Source: an uncultured Oscillospiraceae bacterium (GTDB taxonomy: Bacteria > Bacillota > Clostridia > Oscillospirales > Oscillospiraceae). From it: a stretch of 64,000 nt of DNA. Where the stretch lies: NCBI GenBank assembly GCA_944385535.1, contig CALWXR010000002.1:1-64000 (forward strand), in the 5' to 3' direction. The translations under genes and the position numbers were made by a program. Below, piece by piece: positions 53,260-61,696 of this stretch (position 1 is its first letter; the number at the start of each line of letters is the position of its first letter). Under the pieces are notes generated by a model that worked only from the letters and a program-made list of their open reading frames with translations, did no database searches and had not been told where the DNA came from.

Positions 53260-53895
53260 ATGAATGGAATGAACAGACGGCTGTCCGGGGTGCTGTGGCT
53301 GCTGGGCATCGGAATCGCGGCGGCGGGAATTGTCCTGGCTTTTTTGGGAATCGGGGCGGAGCCGGTGATGGGGGAGCCTCCCCGGCAGGCCCGGGAGCAG
53401 GCGGCGACGGTGCTGGACGCGGTGCTGGCCGGAGATTATGAGACTGCTGCCCGGGGGATGTACGGATGTCCGGATTTGGGCGTCGATCGGGCGCCGGAGA
53501 CTCCCGCAGGGGCGCTGCTGTGGGACGCTTTCGTGGAGAGCCTGGATTATGAGCTGGCGGAATCCTGTCAGGCCGGCGAGAACGGCGTGACCCAGGAGGT
53601 TCGCCTGACCTGCCTGGATCTGTCCGCTGTGACCGGTCAATTGCAGCGGCGGCTGAACGAGGCACTGGAGGAACGCGAGGCCCGGGAAGATCCCGGGATC
53701 TACGATGAAAACGGCCGCTTCCTGCAGGAGGTGGTGGATCAGGCTATGTACCAGGCGGCTCAGGAATGCGTTGCCCTGGATGCCGTTACCAAGACACTGG
53801 AGCTGCAGCTGGAGCTGACCTATGCCGACGGCCGATGGTGGGTCATGCCGGAGGAGGATCTGCTGCAGGCCATTGTGCCGGCGCTGGAAGGATAA
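53260..53895 (+). CDS. Hypothetical membrane-anchored protein, 211 aa
   Basis: An N-terminal membrane helix (GVLWLLGIGIAAAGIVLAFLG) anchors an acidic extracytoplasmic domain of about 180 residues with two sequence segments resembling DUF-type lipoprotein cores (AATVLDAVLAGDYETAARGMYG; EVRLTCLDLSAVTGQLQRRL). No lipobox Cys is present. It is the first gene of a tight cluster of three, 12 bp before the next gene. Function is unknown. Confidence 0.7.
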   Translation: MNGMNRRLSGVLWLLGIGIAAAGIVLAFLGIGAEPVMGEPPRQAREQAATVLDAVLAGDYETAARGMYGCPDLGVDRAPETPAGALLWDAFVESLDYELAESCQAGENGVTQEVRLTCLDLSAVTGQLQRRLNEALEEREAREDPGIYDENGRFLQEVVDQAMYQAAQECVALDAVTKTLELQLELTYADGRWWVMPEEDLLQAIVPALEG

Positions 53896-53907
53896 GGGGG
53901 CCGGAAG

Positions 53908-55065
53908 ATGAAACGGAACAATAACCGGCTTTCCGCGCTGCTTACCGGGGCGGTCTGCCTGCTGTTGGTGGTGTGCCTGGGATATCTGCTGGGACTTCTG
54001 GTCCGCAATGTGGGCGTCCCCGGCCGGAGCGTCCGTCGGTCCGCCATGGAGCTGGCAGCAGTGGATCGGTTCGATATGCAGCTGAGCAACATGCTGGCGG
54101 ATGTGTATGTGTCGGGGCAGACGGTTCAGGCGAAAAAGGTCTATTGGCTCAATGACAGCGATCCCGTCGCGCCGGAGCCGAATCCGGCAGGCTACGGTCA
54201 GAGCGATGATCCCGCCGCCCTTCAGGAGGTTCTGGACAGAGCCTGGGAGATGCTGGATATCCAAGACCCGATTTTCACCGCCGAAACCCCCATTATGCCC
54301 GGCTCCGCCGTGTACTACTATCTGGATGAAACAATCTTCGCCGTCACCTGGAAGCAGGTCATGGATAATTGCGTATATACCTTCTCCGAGGTGAAGGTAG
54401 CCCACCCCTCCCAGTTCCGCCGGTTTTTAGCGGGGGACAAGTTCGGCAACGACCAGCAGCTGCTCACCTCGGAAATGGCCTCTACCGTCAATGCGGTGGT
54501 GGCCTCCAGCGGCGATTTCTACGGCTTCCGGTTTTTCGGCGTGGTGGTCTACAACGGCGTGGTGGAGCGCAGCATCGACCGGTTTGCCCAGACCTGCTAT
54601 GTGGATGAAAAGGGCGACCTGATCTTTATGGACGAAAGTCAGTTCGACGGCCAGCCGGAAAAGGCCCAGGCCTTTGTGGATGAACATCAGATCCGCTTCT
54701 CCCTGGCCTTCGGCCCGGTGCTGATCGACGAGGGGCAGTTAAAAACCGTGAACCATTACGACCTGGGCCAGATCCACGGCCGGTATTCCCGGGCGGCACT
54801 GTGTCAGCGGGGGGAACGGCATTATGTTCTGACGGCGGCCAACTATGAGGGAGACTACCGCTCGGTGCCCACCCTCCGCGAGTTTTCCCAGCGTCTGCAT
54901 GAGATCGGCTTTGAAAAGGCCTACGCCCTGGACGGCGGCCAGACCGCAGCCATTGTGATGAACGATACTCTGATCAACAAGGTCAGCTACGGCGCGGAGC
55001 GGAAGATCAGTGACATTATCTATTTCGCCACGGCGATTCCGAAAGGAGGACAGAGCAATGGATAA
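53908..55065 (+). CDS. Phosphodiester glycosidase family protein (NAGPA-like)
   Basis: The 385-residue protein has one membrane anchor (LLTGAVCLLLVVCLGYLLGLLV), a ~120-residue linker domain and a C-terminal domain of the PF09992 type: AVVASSGDFYGFRFFGVVVYNG, LAFGPVLIDEG, RAALCQRGERHYVLTAANYEG and YALDGGQTAAIVMN. Family members cleave or process phosphodiester-linked sugars at the cell surface. GGGGGCCGGAAG lies before the ATG. It overlaps the next gene by eight bases. Confidence 0.85.
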   Translation: MKRNNNRLSALLTGAVCLLLVVCLGYLLGLLVRNVGVPGRSVRRSAMELAAVDRFDMQLSNMLADVYVSGQTVQAKKVYWLNDSDPVAPEPNPAGYGQSDDPAALQEVLDRAWEMLDIQDPIFTAETPIMPGSAVYYYLDETIFAVTWKQVMDNCVYTFSEVKVAHPSQFRRFLAGDKFGNDQQLLTSEMASTVNAVVASSGDFYGFRFFGVVVYNGVVERSIDRFAQTCYVDEKGDLIFMDESQFDGQPEKAQAFVDEHQIRFSLAFGPVLIDEGQLKTVNHYDLGQIHGRYSRAALCQRGERHYVLTAANYEGDYRSVPTLREFSQRLHEIGFEKAYALDGGQTAAIVMNDTLINKVSYGAERKISDIIYFATAIPKGGQSNG

Positions 55066-56095
55066 AATCGCATGGATCTCGGGAGATACCTTTGTATACT
55101 GGTACAGCCTGATCCTGACACTGGGAGTGCTGGCAGGGATGTGCGTATTCATGGGGCTGTTCCTGCGCTCCGGGGGAAGCCTGCCGGCCGGGCTGGTGTT
55201 TCTCGCCGCGGCCGTTGTCCTGAGCCTTGTGCTGTCCAGGCTGGTACATTGGTACTGCCGCCCTACGGCTTACGAGAGCCTGGCGAAGGCCATGACCGAT
55301 CTGTCCGGCGGCGGATATGCCTTGTGCGGCGTCTTTGCCGGGTGCGTTTTCACCGCCCTGGCCCTGCGGCTGATGGGGATAGTGAAGGATCTGCCCGGTG
55401 TGCTGGACTGCCTGGCTCTGGCCGGGTCGCTGGCCATTGCGGTGGGCCGTCTGGCCTGCCTGTACAGCGGCGCGGATCGGGGAGCGGAGATCTCCGGAGT
55501 TACCTCCCTGCCCCTGGTGTATCCGGTGGTGAATCCGGTCAGCGGCGCAGCGGAATACCGGTTTGCCACCTTCCTGTTCCAGGCCGTTGTCGCGGCGGCG
55601 TTGTTTGGGGTGCTGTCGGCCTACCGGCGGTGGGGGAGGAAGCGGCTGCCCGGAGATGTGGCCCTGCTGTTTATGGCATGGTACGGGGCATCTCAGATTT
55701 TGTGGGACAGTACCCGCTATGACTCGCTGTTTCTTCGCAGCAACGGCTTTGTCAGCGTGGCGCAGATCCTGAGCGCCCTGGCGCTGGTGACGGCGCTGGT
55801 GACCTTCAGCCTCCGGATGTGGAAAAGGCGGGGCTGGCAGCTGTGGTATGTGCCCATGTGGCTGAGCGTACTGGGAATGCTGGCTGGCGCGGGATATATG
55901 GAGTACTACGTCCAGCGCCACGGCAATCAGGCCCTGTTCGCCTATACGGTGATGGGCGCCTGCCTGCTGGGCCTGGTGGGAATGAGCTGGTGGATTCACG
56001 CCCTGGGCACAGCCGGAAGCCCCGAAGGCGGCGGATGCCTGGCCGGCAGCAAGATCGGTTCCGTTCCGGCGGAATACGAAAACCACCGGCTGTAA
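55058..56095 (+). CDS. Prolipoprotein diacylglyceryl transferase-like membrane protein (divergent)
   Basis: The 345-residue protein has seven or more membrane helices. The middle part VGRLACLYSGADRGAEI lines up with the Lgt signature GRxGNFxNxExxG, but the GN and N positions are changed (LA, SG). Other Lgt-like features are YPVVNPVSGAAEYRFATFLFQ and WYGASQILWDSTRYD. The C-terminal third adds extra helices not found in Lgt. This is either a divergent Lgt paralogue with another lipid or acceptor, or an inactive relative. Coupled to the phosphodiester glycosidase gene. Confidence 0.7.
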   Translation: MDKIAWISGDTFVYWYSLILTLGVLAGMCVFMGLFLRSGGSLPAGLVFLAAAVVLSLVLSRLVHWYCRPTAYESLAKAMTDLSGGGYALCGVFAGCVFTALALRLMGIVKDLPGVLDCLALAGSLAIAVGRLACLYSGADRGAEISGVTSLPLVYPVVNPVSGAAEYRFATFLFQAVVAAALFGVLSAYRRWGRKRLPGDVALLFMAWYGASQILWDSTRYDSLFLRSNGFVSVAQILSALALVTALVTFSLRMWKRRGWQLWYVPMWLSVLGMLAGAGYMEYYVQRHGNQALFAYTVMGACLLGLVGMSWWIHALGTAGSPEGGGCLAGSKIGSVPAEYENHRL

Positions 56096-56138
56096 AGCCG
56101 GTGGTCCAGAGCGTCGAAAAGCTTTCTGGGCGTTCCGC

Positions 56139-56170
56139 AAAAAAGCGGCGTGACCGGATTGGTCACGCCG
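56139..56170 (-). terminator. Terminator of the rpsF-ssb-rpsR operon
   Basis: CGGCGTGACC and GGTCACGCCG form a 10-bp stem; the minus strand then reads GCTTTTTTGC. Confidence 0.85.
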
Positions 56171-56184
56171 TTATAATTTGCGGA

Positions 56185-56421
56185 TCAGTCAGCCACGTAG
56201 GGCAGCAGAGCGATCTGACGGGCCCGCTTGATGGCGGTGGTCAGGTCACGCTGATGGGCAGCGCAGGTGCCGGTGGTACGGCGGGGCAGGATCTTGCCGC
56301 GCTCGGACATGTAACGGCGGAGCTTGGCGGTATCCTTATAGTCGATGGCGGTCACCTTATCGACGCAAAACGCGCAAACCTTCTTACGCTTGCGCTGACG
56401 CATACGCTGTTCGTTAGCCAT
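56185..56421 (-). CDS. rpsR: 30S ribosomal protein S18
   Basis: The 78-residue protein reads [38 protein letters not shown] and [12 protein letters not shown], the S18 core. The CAFC pair plus downstream Cys/His marks the zinc-binding C+ form. AGGGAGG lies upstream of the ATG. It is the third gene of the usual rpsF-ssb-rpsR operon. Confidence 0.97.
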   Translation of the reverse strand: MANEQRMRQRKRKKVCAFCVDKVTAIDYKDTAKLRRYMSERGKILPRRTTGTCAAHQRDLTTAIKRARQIALLPYVAD

Positions 56422-56467
56422 GGAATTTCCCTCCTTGTAAGTCTGGTAGAAAAGTTCAAAAAATGAA

Positions 56468-56974
56468 TCAGAAGGGCAGCTGGGCGTCGTCATCCTCCAG
56501 CATGGCGAAATCCGAAGCCGGAGCGCTGGCGGGGGCAGAATAGCTGCCATAGTTAGGAGCAGGGGCGCTGTAGCTGCTTCCGGCATTTCCATAGGCGTTC
56601 CCCGGGTTCCCGTAGGAATTGCCGCCGTAGCTGGAATTGCCCTCGCTGCTGCGCTTGCTCTCGCCGAAGTATACGTTGTCAGCAACGACTTCGGCGCTGC
56701 GGCGCTTGTTGCCTTCTTTGTCGGTCCAGCCTCTGATCTGAAGCCGGCCGGAAACCACGATCATGCTGCCCTTGGTGAAATACTTGGACACAAACTCGCC
56801 GGTCTGACGCCAAGCCACGCAGTCAATGAAGTCGGTTTCTCTTTCGCCGCCGTCTCTGCCGCCGAAGTCACGGTCAACAGCCACGGTGAAGCTGGCAACG
56901 GCAATGCCGCTGGCAGTACGGCGAAGTTCGGGATCTCGGGTCAGACGACCCATGATGACGATGTGGTTGAGCAT
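56468..56974 (-). CDS. ssb: Single-stranded DNA-binding protein
   Basis: The 168-residue protein has an OB fold ([39 protein letters not shown]), a Gly/Asn/Ser/Tyr-rich low-complexity linker and the acidic tip DDDAQLPF that recruits partner proteins. It starts three bases after the rpsF stop and sits between rpsF and rpsR as in most Firmicutes. Confidence 0.97.
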   Translation of the reverse strand: MLNHIVIMGRLTRDPELRRTASGIAVASFTVAVDRDFGGRDGGERETDFIDCVAWRQTGEFVSKYFTKGSMIVVSGRLQIRGWTDKEGNKRRSAEVVADNVYFGESKRSSEGNSSYGGNSYGNPGNAYGNAGSSYSAPAPNYGSYSAPASAPASDFAMLEDDDAQLPF

Positions 56975-56977
56975 AAT

Positions 56978-57274
56978 TTACGCCTCCACAGCGGTGGTCA
57001 GGCAGCGCATAACGCCTTCGGTGATCTTCATCACACGCTCCAGCTCCGCGGGGAACTCGGGCTTGCTTTCGAAGTTCATCAGAACGTAGTAGCCCTCGGT
57101 CAGGTCGTTGATCTCGTAAGCCAGCCGACGCTTGCCCCACTCGTCAACGCTGAGCAGAGTGCCCTCCGCCTCCACCATTGCCTTGAACTTTTCCACAAGT
57201 GCTGCGATGCCCTCCTCGCCCAGGGTGGGGTCGATGATGTAGAGCACCTCATACTTACCGGTAATCTTAGCCAT
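56978..57274 (-). CDS. rpsF: 30S ribosomal protein S6
   Basis: The 98-residue protein has KYEVLYIIDPTLGEEGI, LAYEINDLTEGYYVLMNFES and RVMKITEGVMRCL, typical of S6. AAAAGGAGG precedes the ATG at 57274. It heads the rpsF-ssb-rpsR operon. Confidence 0.97.
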   Translation of the reverse strand: MAKITGKYEVLYIIDPTLGEEGIAALVEKFKAMVEAEGTLLSVDEWGKRRLAYEINDLTEGYYVLMNFESKPEFPAELERVMKITEGVMRCLTTAVEA

Positions 57275-57377
57275 GTTGATTGCACCTCCTTTTGGACTTT
57301 TGGCCCACGGTCGCGCCGTGAGCAAGGATTGTCCGCATTCGCAGACTGATTCATTTTATCGAATTATTTTCGAAAAG

Positions 57378-58178
57378 TCAAGAGTTTTCCGGAAAAAACT
57401 TTTCGATTTCCCGAACATTTACCACTTCTGTCGGGCCTTCCAGCAGGATTTTGTCAATTTCCTCCCCCTGGCCGCCGATGGTCACCTTCAGGGTGCCGCC
57501 GGGATTGTGGGCGGTGAGAACCCCCTGTGGCAGCTTCCCTTGCCGCCGCAGCACCGCCGCCACGCTGCCGGTGCCGGTGCCGCAGGCCAGGGTGAAGTCC
57601 TCCACCCCCCGCTCGAAGGTGAGAACCCTCACCTCCCCGGGGCCCATCACCTGGTAGAAATTCACATTGGCCCCTTTGGGGAAGGCGGGGTCAAAGCGCA
57701 GAGAGCGCATCCGCTCCCGAAGGCGGTCCTTGTCCCCCCACAGATCTCCGTCATACCGGACTACCCCGTGGGGAACGCCGGGACTGCCCAGCTCCACGTA
57801 GGCCACATCCTCTTTCCGGTTCAGATCCAGCACGCTGGGGTTGTTCAGCTGCACCCGATACTCGCTTTCGCTGAGCCGCCAGCCGGGAACCAGCCCCGCG
57901 TCGGTCTGCACCACCATGGTTTCCCCGGCAATGCCAAGATCGTAGGCGAACCGGCAGACGCACCGGGCGCCGTTGCCGCACATCTCCCCCCGGGTGCCGT
58001 CGGCGTTGTAAAAATGGAGCCGGAAGTCGGCCGCCTGGGAATTATCCACCGCCATGAAGCCGTCGGCCTGTTCCAGCTTGCACAGCTCCACCGCCAATTT
58101 GGGAAAGTCTAATTCCATCCCCCGGACGTCGATGACCATAAAATCATTGCCCGCCCCGTTCATATAATATACCTGCAT
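57378..58178 (-). CDS. dapF: Diaminopimelate epimerase
   Basis: DapF converts LL- to meso-diaminopimelate for peptidoglycan and lysine. The 266 residues have MNGAGNDFMVID at the N-terminus and the two catalytic cysteines in GEMCGNGARCV and TLACGTGTGS. Pseudo-symmetric halves and GVPHGVV and NVNFYQV segments are also typical. The start at 58178 follows GGGGGTACTCT, a weak site. The open frame continues upstream into the repeat element at 58205 without homology. dapB and dapA lie just beyond the element on the same strand. Confidence 0.95.
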   Translation of the reverse strand: MQVYYMNGAGNDFMVIDVRGMELDFPKLAVELCKLEQADGFMAVDNSQAADFRLHFYNADGTRGEMCGNGARCVCRFAYDLGIAGETMVVQTDAGLVPGWRLSESEYRVQLNNPSVLDLNRKEDVAYVELGSPGVPHGVVRYDGDLWGDKDRLRERMRSLRFDPAFPKGANVNFYQVMGPGEVRVLTFERGVEDFTLACGTGTGSVAAVLRRQGKLPQGVLTAHNPGGTLKVTIGGQGEEIDKILLEGPTEVVNVREIEKFFPENS

Positions 58179-58204
58179 AGAGTACCCCCTTGCGCTCATA
58201 AGAC

Positions 58205-58585
58205 AGGCGGCCCCAGGGGCCGCCTCAGACTGTCGAGAAAGTAAGTTTCCCTGTAGAAGTTTAGAAACACACACCGCGGCAAAGCCTCCGAAGTGTAAAG
58301 AGAGGTGGGCAGGCGAAGCCTGCTCGGAGGGATTGAAGCGGCAGAATGTTCCCTCTTTGCCGGAGTGCGGGCGAATCCGTACATTGTACCGCACAATCCC
58401 TCAGTCACAAATCAAAGATTTGTGACAGCTCGCTGCGGCGAGCCCGGTCGCGGCTCTGACTGCCCACTTACGCAGTCATTCACTACCGCGACTGCGCGAC
58501 CCTTACCCTTTACACAAGGGAGCCTTGGGCGCTGTAAGCGCCAGAAGCTTTTTCAACACTCTGAGGCGACCCCCAGGGGCCGCTT
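58205..58585. repeat. Composite inverted-repeat element, 381 bp, core shared with the 8459 and 36843 elements
   Basis: The left end AGGCGGCCCCAGGGGCCGCC and the inverse of the right end AAGCGGCCCCTGGGGGTCGC agree closely, and the match continues through CTCAGA and TGTyGA, so terminal inverted repeats are about 38 bp. The interior contains the CCCGGTCGCGGCTCTGACTG core and the CCTTTACACAAGG block of the other two copies, framed by different ends. It separates dapF from dapB. No gene was found in it. Confidence 0.8.
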
Positions 58586-58591
58586 GAAGTT

Positions 58592-59311
58592 TCATCCCAG
58601 CATGCTCTCCATATTGTACAGCCCCGCTCCCTTGCCTTCCATGAACCGGGCGGCTTCCACCGCGCCGTCGGCCAGCATCCCCCGGGTCACCGCCTCGTGC
58701 TTCAGGGTCAGGATCTGGGTGCCGGTGTGGATGTGCACCTCATGGACGCCCACCACGGTTCCCATCCGCAATGAGGAAATGCCGATCTCGTTTTTCGTCC
58801 GCTTACATTCCCCGGCCCGGCCGCAGTTTGCCTGAGCCTCCGGGCGAACCTCCCGGATGGCGTTATAGAGCATCAGGGCGGTGCCGCTGGGGGCGTCCAC
58901 CTTCCGGTTGTGGTGAACCTCCACAATTTCAATGTCCGCTTCCGGGAAATATCCGGCGGTTTCCTTGGCCAGGCGGCACAGCACCGCGATGCCTAAGCTC
59001 ATATTCCCGGAGAAAAACACCGGGATCTCTTTGGCCGCTTCGGCGATCAGCGCCTTTTCTTCTTCCGTGTGGCCGGTGGTGCCGATCACCGCCGCCCCGC
59101 CGATGGCTTTGGCGTAGCGGAGCACATCCGCCGCGGCGCTGTGGTGGGAAAAGTCAATGACCACATCCGCCTCCACCGGGCCCAGGGCGTCGAAGGTTTT
59201 GCACACGCCGTTTTCTCCGTCCAGGCTGACCCGGCCAACCACTTCCGCTCCCAGCCGCGCGTCGATCAGCTTTCCCATGGCGCCGTTGGCGCCGCAAAGT
59301 ACCGCTCTCAT
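58592..59311 (-). CDS. dapB: 4-hydroxy-tetrahydrodipicolinate reductase
   Basis: DapB reduces the DapA product with NAD(P)H. The 239-residue protein has the Rossmann entry VLCGANGAMGKLI, VVIDFSHHSAA, VIGTTGHTEEE, SGNMSLGIAVL and the catalytic EVHHNRKVDAPSGTA. Its start overlaps the end of the frame behind it; dapA starts upstream and its stop overlaps the dapB start by four bases (59308-59311). The repeat element lies six bases past its stop. Confidence 0.96.
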   Translation of the reverse strand: MRAVLCGANGAMGKLIDARLGAEVVGRVSLDGENGVCKTFDALGPVEADVVIDFSHHSAAADVLRYAKAIGGAAVIGTTGHTEEEKALIAEAAKEIPVFFSGNMSLGIAVLCRLAKETAGYFPEADIEIVEVHHNRKVDAPSGTALMLYNAIREVRPEAQANCGRAGECKRTKNEIGISSLRMGTVVGVHEVHIHTGTQILTLKHEAVTRGMLADGAVEAARFMEGKGAGLYNMESMLG

Positions 59312-60195
59312 ACCCGGATCCCCAGCTTTCTCATTTCCTCATACAGCTTTTCCCGGGGGCCCTCCTCCATGGGGGTCAGGGGCAGCCGCAGAATGTCCTG
59401 GCACAAGCCCATGGCGGACACCGCCGCCTTGGCGGGAATGGGGTTGACCTGGCTGAACAGGGCGTTGGTCAGACCAAGCAGCTTGCACTGCCACCGGGCG
59501 GCGGCGGCATAGTCTCCGGCCTTGCAGGCGTCGGCCATGGCCACCGCCTCCCTGGGAACCACGTTGGACAGCACGCTGATGGTACCGGCGGCGCCCATGG
59601 CCATCATAGACACGGTCAGGGCGTCCTCGCCGGAATATACGTCCATCTTATCGCCGCATAAAGACAAAATCTCAATGGCCTGAAGCACATTGCCGGTGGC
59701 TTCCTTCACCGCCACAATGTTGGGATGCTCCGCCAGGGCCGCCACGGTCTGGGGCAGCAGATTGCAGCCGGTACGGCCGGGCACGTTGTAGAGCACCACC
59801 GGCACGGTGGAGGCGTCGGCCACAGCGGTAAAGTGCTGAATGAGGCCCATCTGGGTGGCCTTATTGTAATAGGGGGTCACCACCAGCACCCCGTCCGCCC
59901 CCGCTTCGCAGGCGTTGCGGGTGTTGTGGAGCACATGCTGGGTGTTGTTGGTGCCGGTACCGGCGATTACCGGCACCCGCTTTGCCACCTTCTCCACGGT
60001 GTAGGCAATGACCTTTTTCTGATCCTCCGGCTCAATGGTGGCGTTTTCGCCGGTGGTGCCCATGACCACAATGGCGTTGATGCCGCTTTCAATCTGAAAC
60101 TCCAGGAGCCGCCCCAATGCCTCATAATCAATGCCGGTTTGAGTCATGGGGGTCACAATGGCGGTGGCCATGCCTGTAAAAAGGGTATTCTTCAT
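59308..60195 (-). CDS. dapA: 4-hydroxy-tetrahydrodipicolinate synthase
   Basis: DapA condenses pyruvate and aspartate semialdehyde. The 295-residue TIM barrel has MGTTGENATIEPED, LVVTPYYNKATQMGL, LYNVPGRTGCN (catalytic Tyr) and the Schiff-base Lys in IVAVKEATGN. AAAGGAG lies upstream. It is followed by dapB with a four-base overlap. The acetyl-branch genes dapH, deacetylase and aminotransferase are at 9-12 kb, so the pathway is complete except for the aspartate kinase and semialdehyde dehydrogenase steps. Confidence 0.96.
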   Translation of the reverse strand: MKNTLFTGMATAIVTPMTQTGIDYEALGRLLEFQIESGINAIVVMGTTGENATIEPEDQKKVIAYTVEKVAKRVPVIAGTGTNNTQHVLHNTRNACEAGADGVLVVTPYYNKATQMGLIQHFTAVADASTVPVVLYNVPGRTGCNLLPQTVAALAEHPNIVAVKEATGNVLQAIEILSLCGDKMDVYSGEDALTVSMMAMGAAGTISVLSNVVPREAVAMADACKAGDYAAAARWQCKLLGLTNALFSQVNPIPAKAAVSAMGLCQDILRLPLTPMEEGPREKLYEEMRKLGIRV

Positions 60196-60227
60196 AGTCT
60201 TGTCTCTCCTTTGCCTGTTTCAGGGAT

Positions 60228-60875
60228 TCATACCTTGAATTGGTTGAAGTACTCGTAAAGCGGGATCAGCTTTTGGAAAAAGTCAGATACTTCCTCCTGC
60301 AGTCCCGGCCCGAATATCTCCGGCCCGGGGGCTTTTTCACGCACACAGCCGATCTGGCCCTTCCATGAAAAATAGGGGGCCAGGGCGGGGTTGTCCGTGG
60401 CCTTCGGGCGTTTATAGCGTTCCGCCGTAATCGGCTGTCCCACCGCCTGCTCCGTCCGGGCGATTAAGTCCAGAAACGGAGCCGGATGCGCGGTGATCTG
60501 CCGGCGGAAATCCTCCATGGTCGCGGTCCTGGGCTTCCAGTAGAAGAAGCCGTAGGAAATTTCATCCGGGTTGATCTCAAAATAAAGGCAGGGATTCTCC
60601 GCCCACCATTCCACGTCCTGGCGGATGCAGATCCACAGACTTTCCTTGTAAGGCTCCGGCGGGTGCATCCGGGCGTCCCGGTAGATCCGGCTGACCTTCA
60701 GCACATTCCCCGGCCGGTCAAGAAAGGGGGCAAACAGGGCCTGCCCCAGCGCCTTCATAGGCTCATACAGGGTGGTCACATACTGCTTCTTATGCTCCAG
60801 GAACCAGTCCCGGTTGTTGTTCATACGAATTCCCCACAGAAAATCAATGGTTTCCGGGGTAAACCCTGTAAACAT
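60228..60875 (-). CDS. DUF2461 family protein
   Basis: The 215-residue protein has the DUF2461 (TIGR02453) pattern: FTPETIDFLWGIRMNNNRDWFLEHKKQY, then RDARMHPPEPYKESLWICI and YFEINPDEISYGFFYWKP. Function is unknown. I prefer the Met at 60875, which has AGAGG in front; an alternative start at 60905 would overlap the phosphoesterase stop by four bases (ATGA). Confidence 0.85.
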   Translation of the reverse strand: MFTGFTPETIDFLWGIRMNNNRDWFLEHKKQYVTTLYEPMKALGQALFAPFLDRPGNVLKVSRIYRDARMHPPEPYKESLWICIRQDVEWWAENPCLYFEINPDEISYGFFYWKPRTATMEDFRRQITAHPAPFLDLIARTEQAVGQPITAERYKRPKATDNPALAPYFSWKGQIGCVREKAPGPEIFGPGLQEEVSDFFQKLIPLYEYFNQFKV

Positions 60876-60901
60876 CAGATCGCCTCTTTTCCAACAATGG
60901 G

Positions 60902-61585
60902 TCATACACGATATTTATACAGATCTTCCGACTCCCAATGCTTCTGGCGGGTCTTGTAGATCACCTGTCCCAGATCCTTCGCGGAAACCTGGGGATCCGG
61001 GATGTCCAGCACATAGCGTTCCGTGGCGTTGATCAGAGTGGTGCCCTGGTAATCCCGGGCCCGCTCCGAGGGGCCGTAACGCATATGTACATGGCCGTGA
61101 ACCAGATATCGGGGATGGTATTTGTCCAGCAGCTCCCGCAGGGATTCAAAGCCCCAGTGGGCGGGATCGTCCCCGTCCCCCAGGCCGTAGGGCGGGGCGT
61201 GGGTCACCACAATGTCCACGCCTCCCAGCCGCCACAGCTGCCAGCGGAGCTTTTGGATCCGGCGGCGCATTTGGGCTTCGGAGTATTGGTGCGCCCCGGG
61301 ATGATACCGGCGGCATCCTCCCAGTCCCAGGATCCGCAGACCGTTGTAGGTGACGATATGACCGTCGATGCAGTCGCACCCGTCCGGCGGCACCTGGTTA
61401 TAGTTGACGTCATGGTTGCCGTGGACATACAGCAGGGGGCACCGGGCCATGGTCACAAGAAAGCTCAGGTATTTGGCGTTCAGGTCGCCGCAGGAGAGGA
61501 TCAGGTCGTATTCCTTCAGCCGCCCCGGGACATAGTGATCCCACAGCGCGGCGCATTCTTCATCAGAAACGGTCAAAATCTTCAC
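60902..61585 (-). CDS. Calcineurin-like metallophosphoesterase
   Basis: The 227-residue protein carries the dinuclear-metal motifs in order: LSCGDLNAKYL, VHGNHDVNY, VTHAPPYG and VHGHVHMRYG. The opening MKILTVSDEEC lacks the usual D-x-H of motif I (SDEE instead), so one metal ligand may differ. It probably acts on a small phosphodiester or is a nuclease; the substrate is unknown. The DUF2461 gene follows it. Confidence 0.85.
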   Translation of the reverse strand: MKILTVSDEECAALWDHYVPGRLKEYDLILSCGDLNAKYLSFLVTMARCPLLYVHGNHDVNYNQVPPDGCDCIDGHIVTYNGLRILGLGGCRRYHPGAHQYSEAQMRRRIQKLRWQLWRLGGVDIVVTHAPPYGLGDGDDPAHWGFESLRELLDKYHPRYLVHGHVHMRYGPSERARDYQGTTLINATERYVLDIPDPQVSAKDLGQVIYKTRQKHWESEDLYKYRV

Positions 61586-61696
61586 GGGTCTACGCTCCTA
61601 TTCTGCCGGGATTTTATCTTGATTATAGGGATCTGCCAAAGGCATGGAAGGGCAGGTCTTATACAATCTCTTCAGGCGTCTGCCATAACCGGCGGC

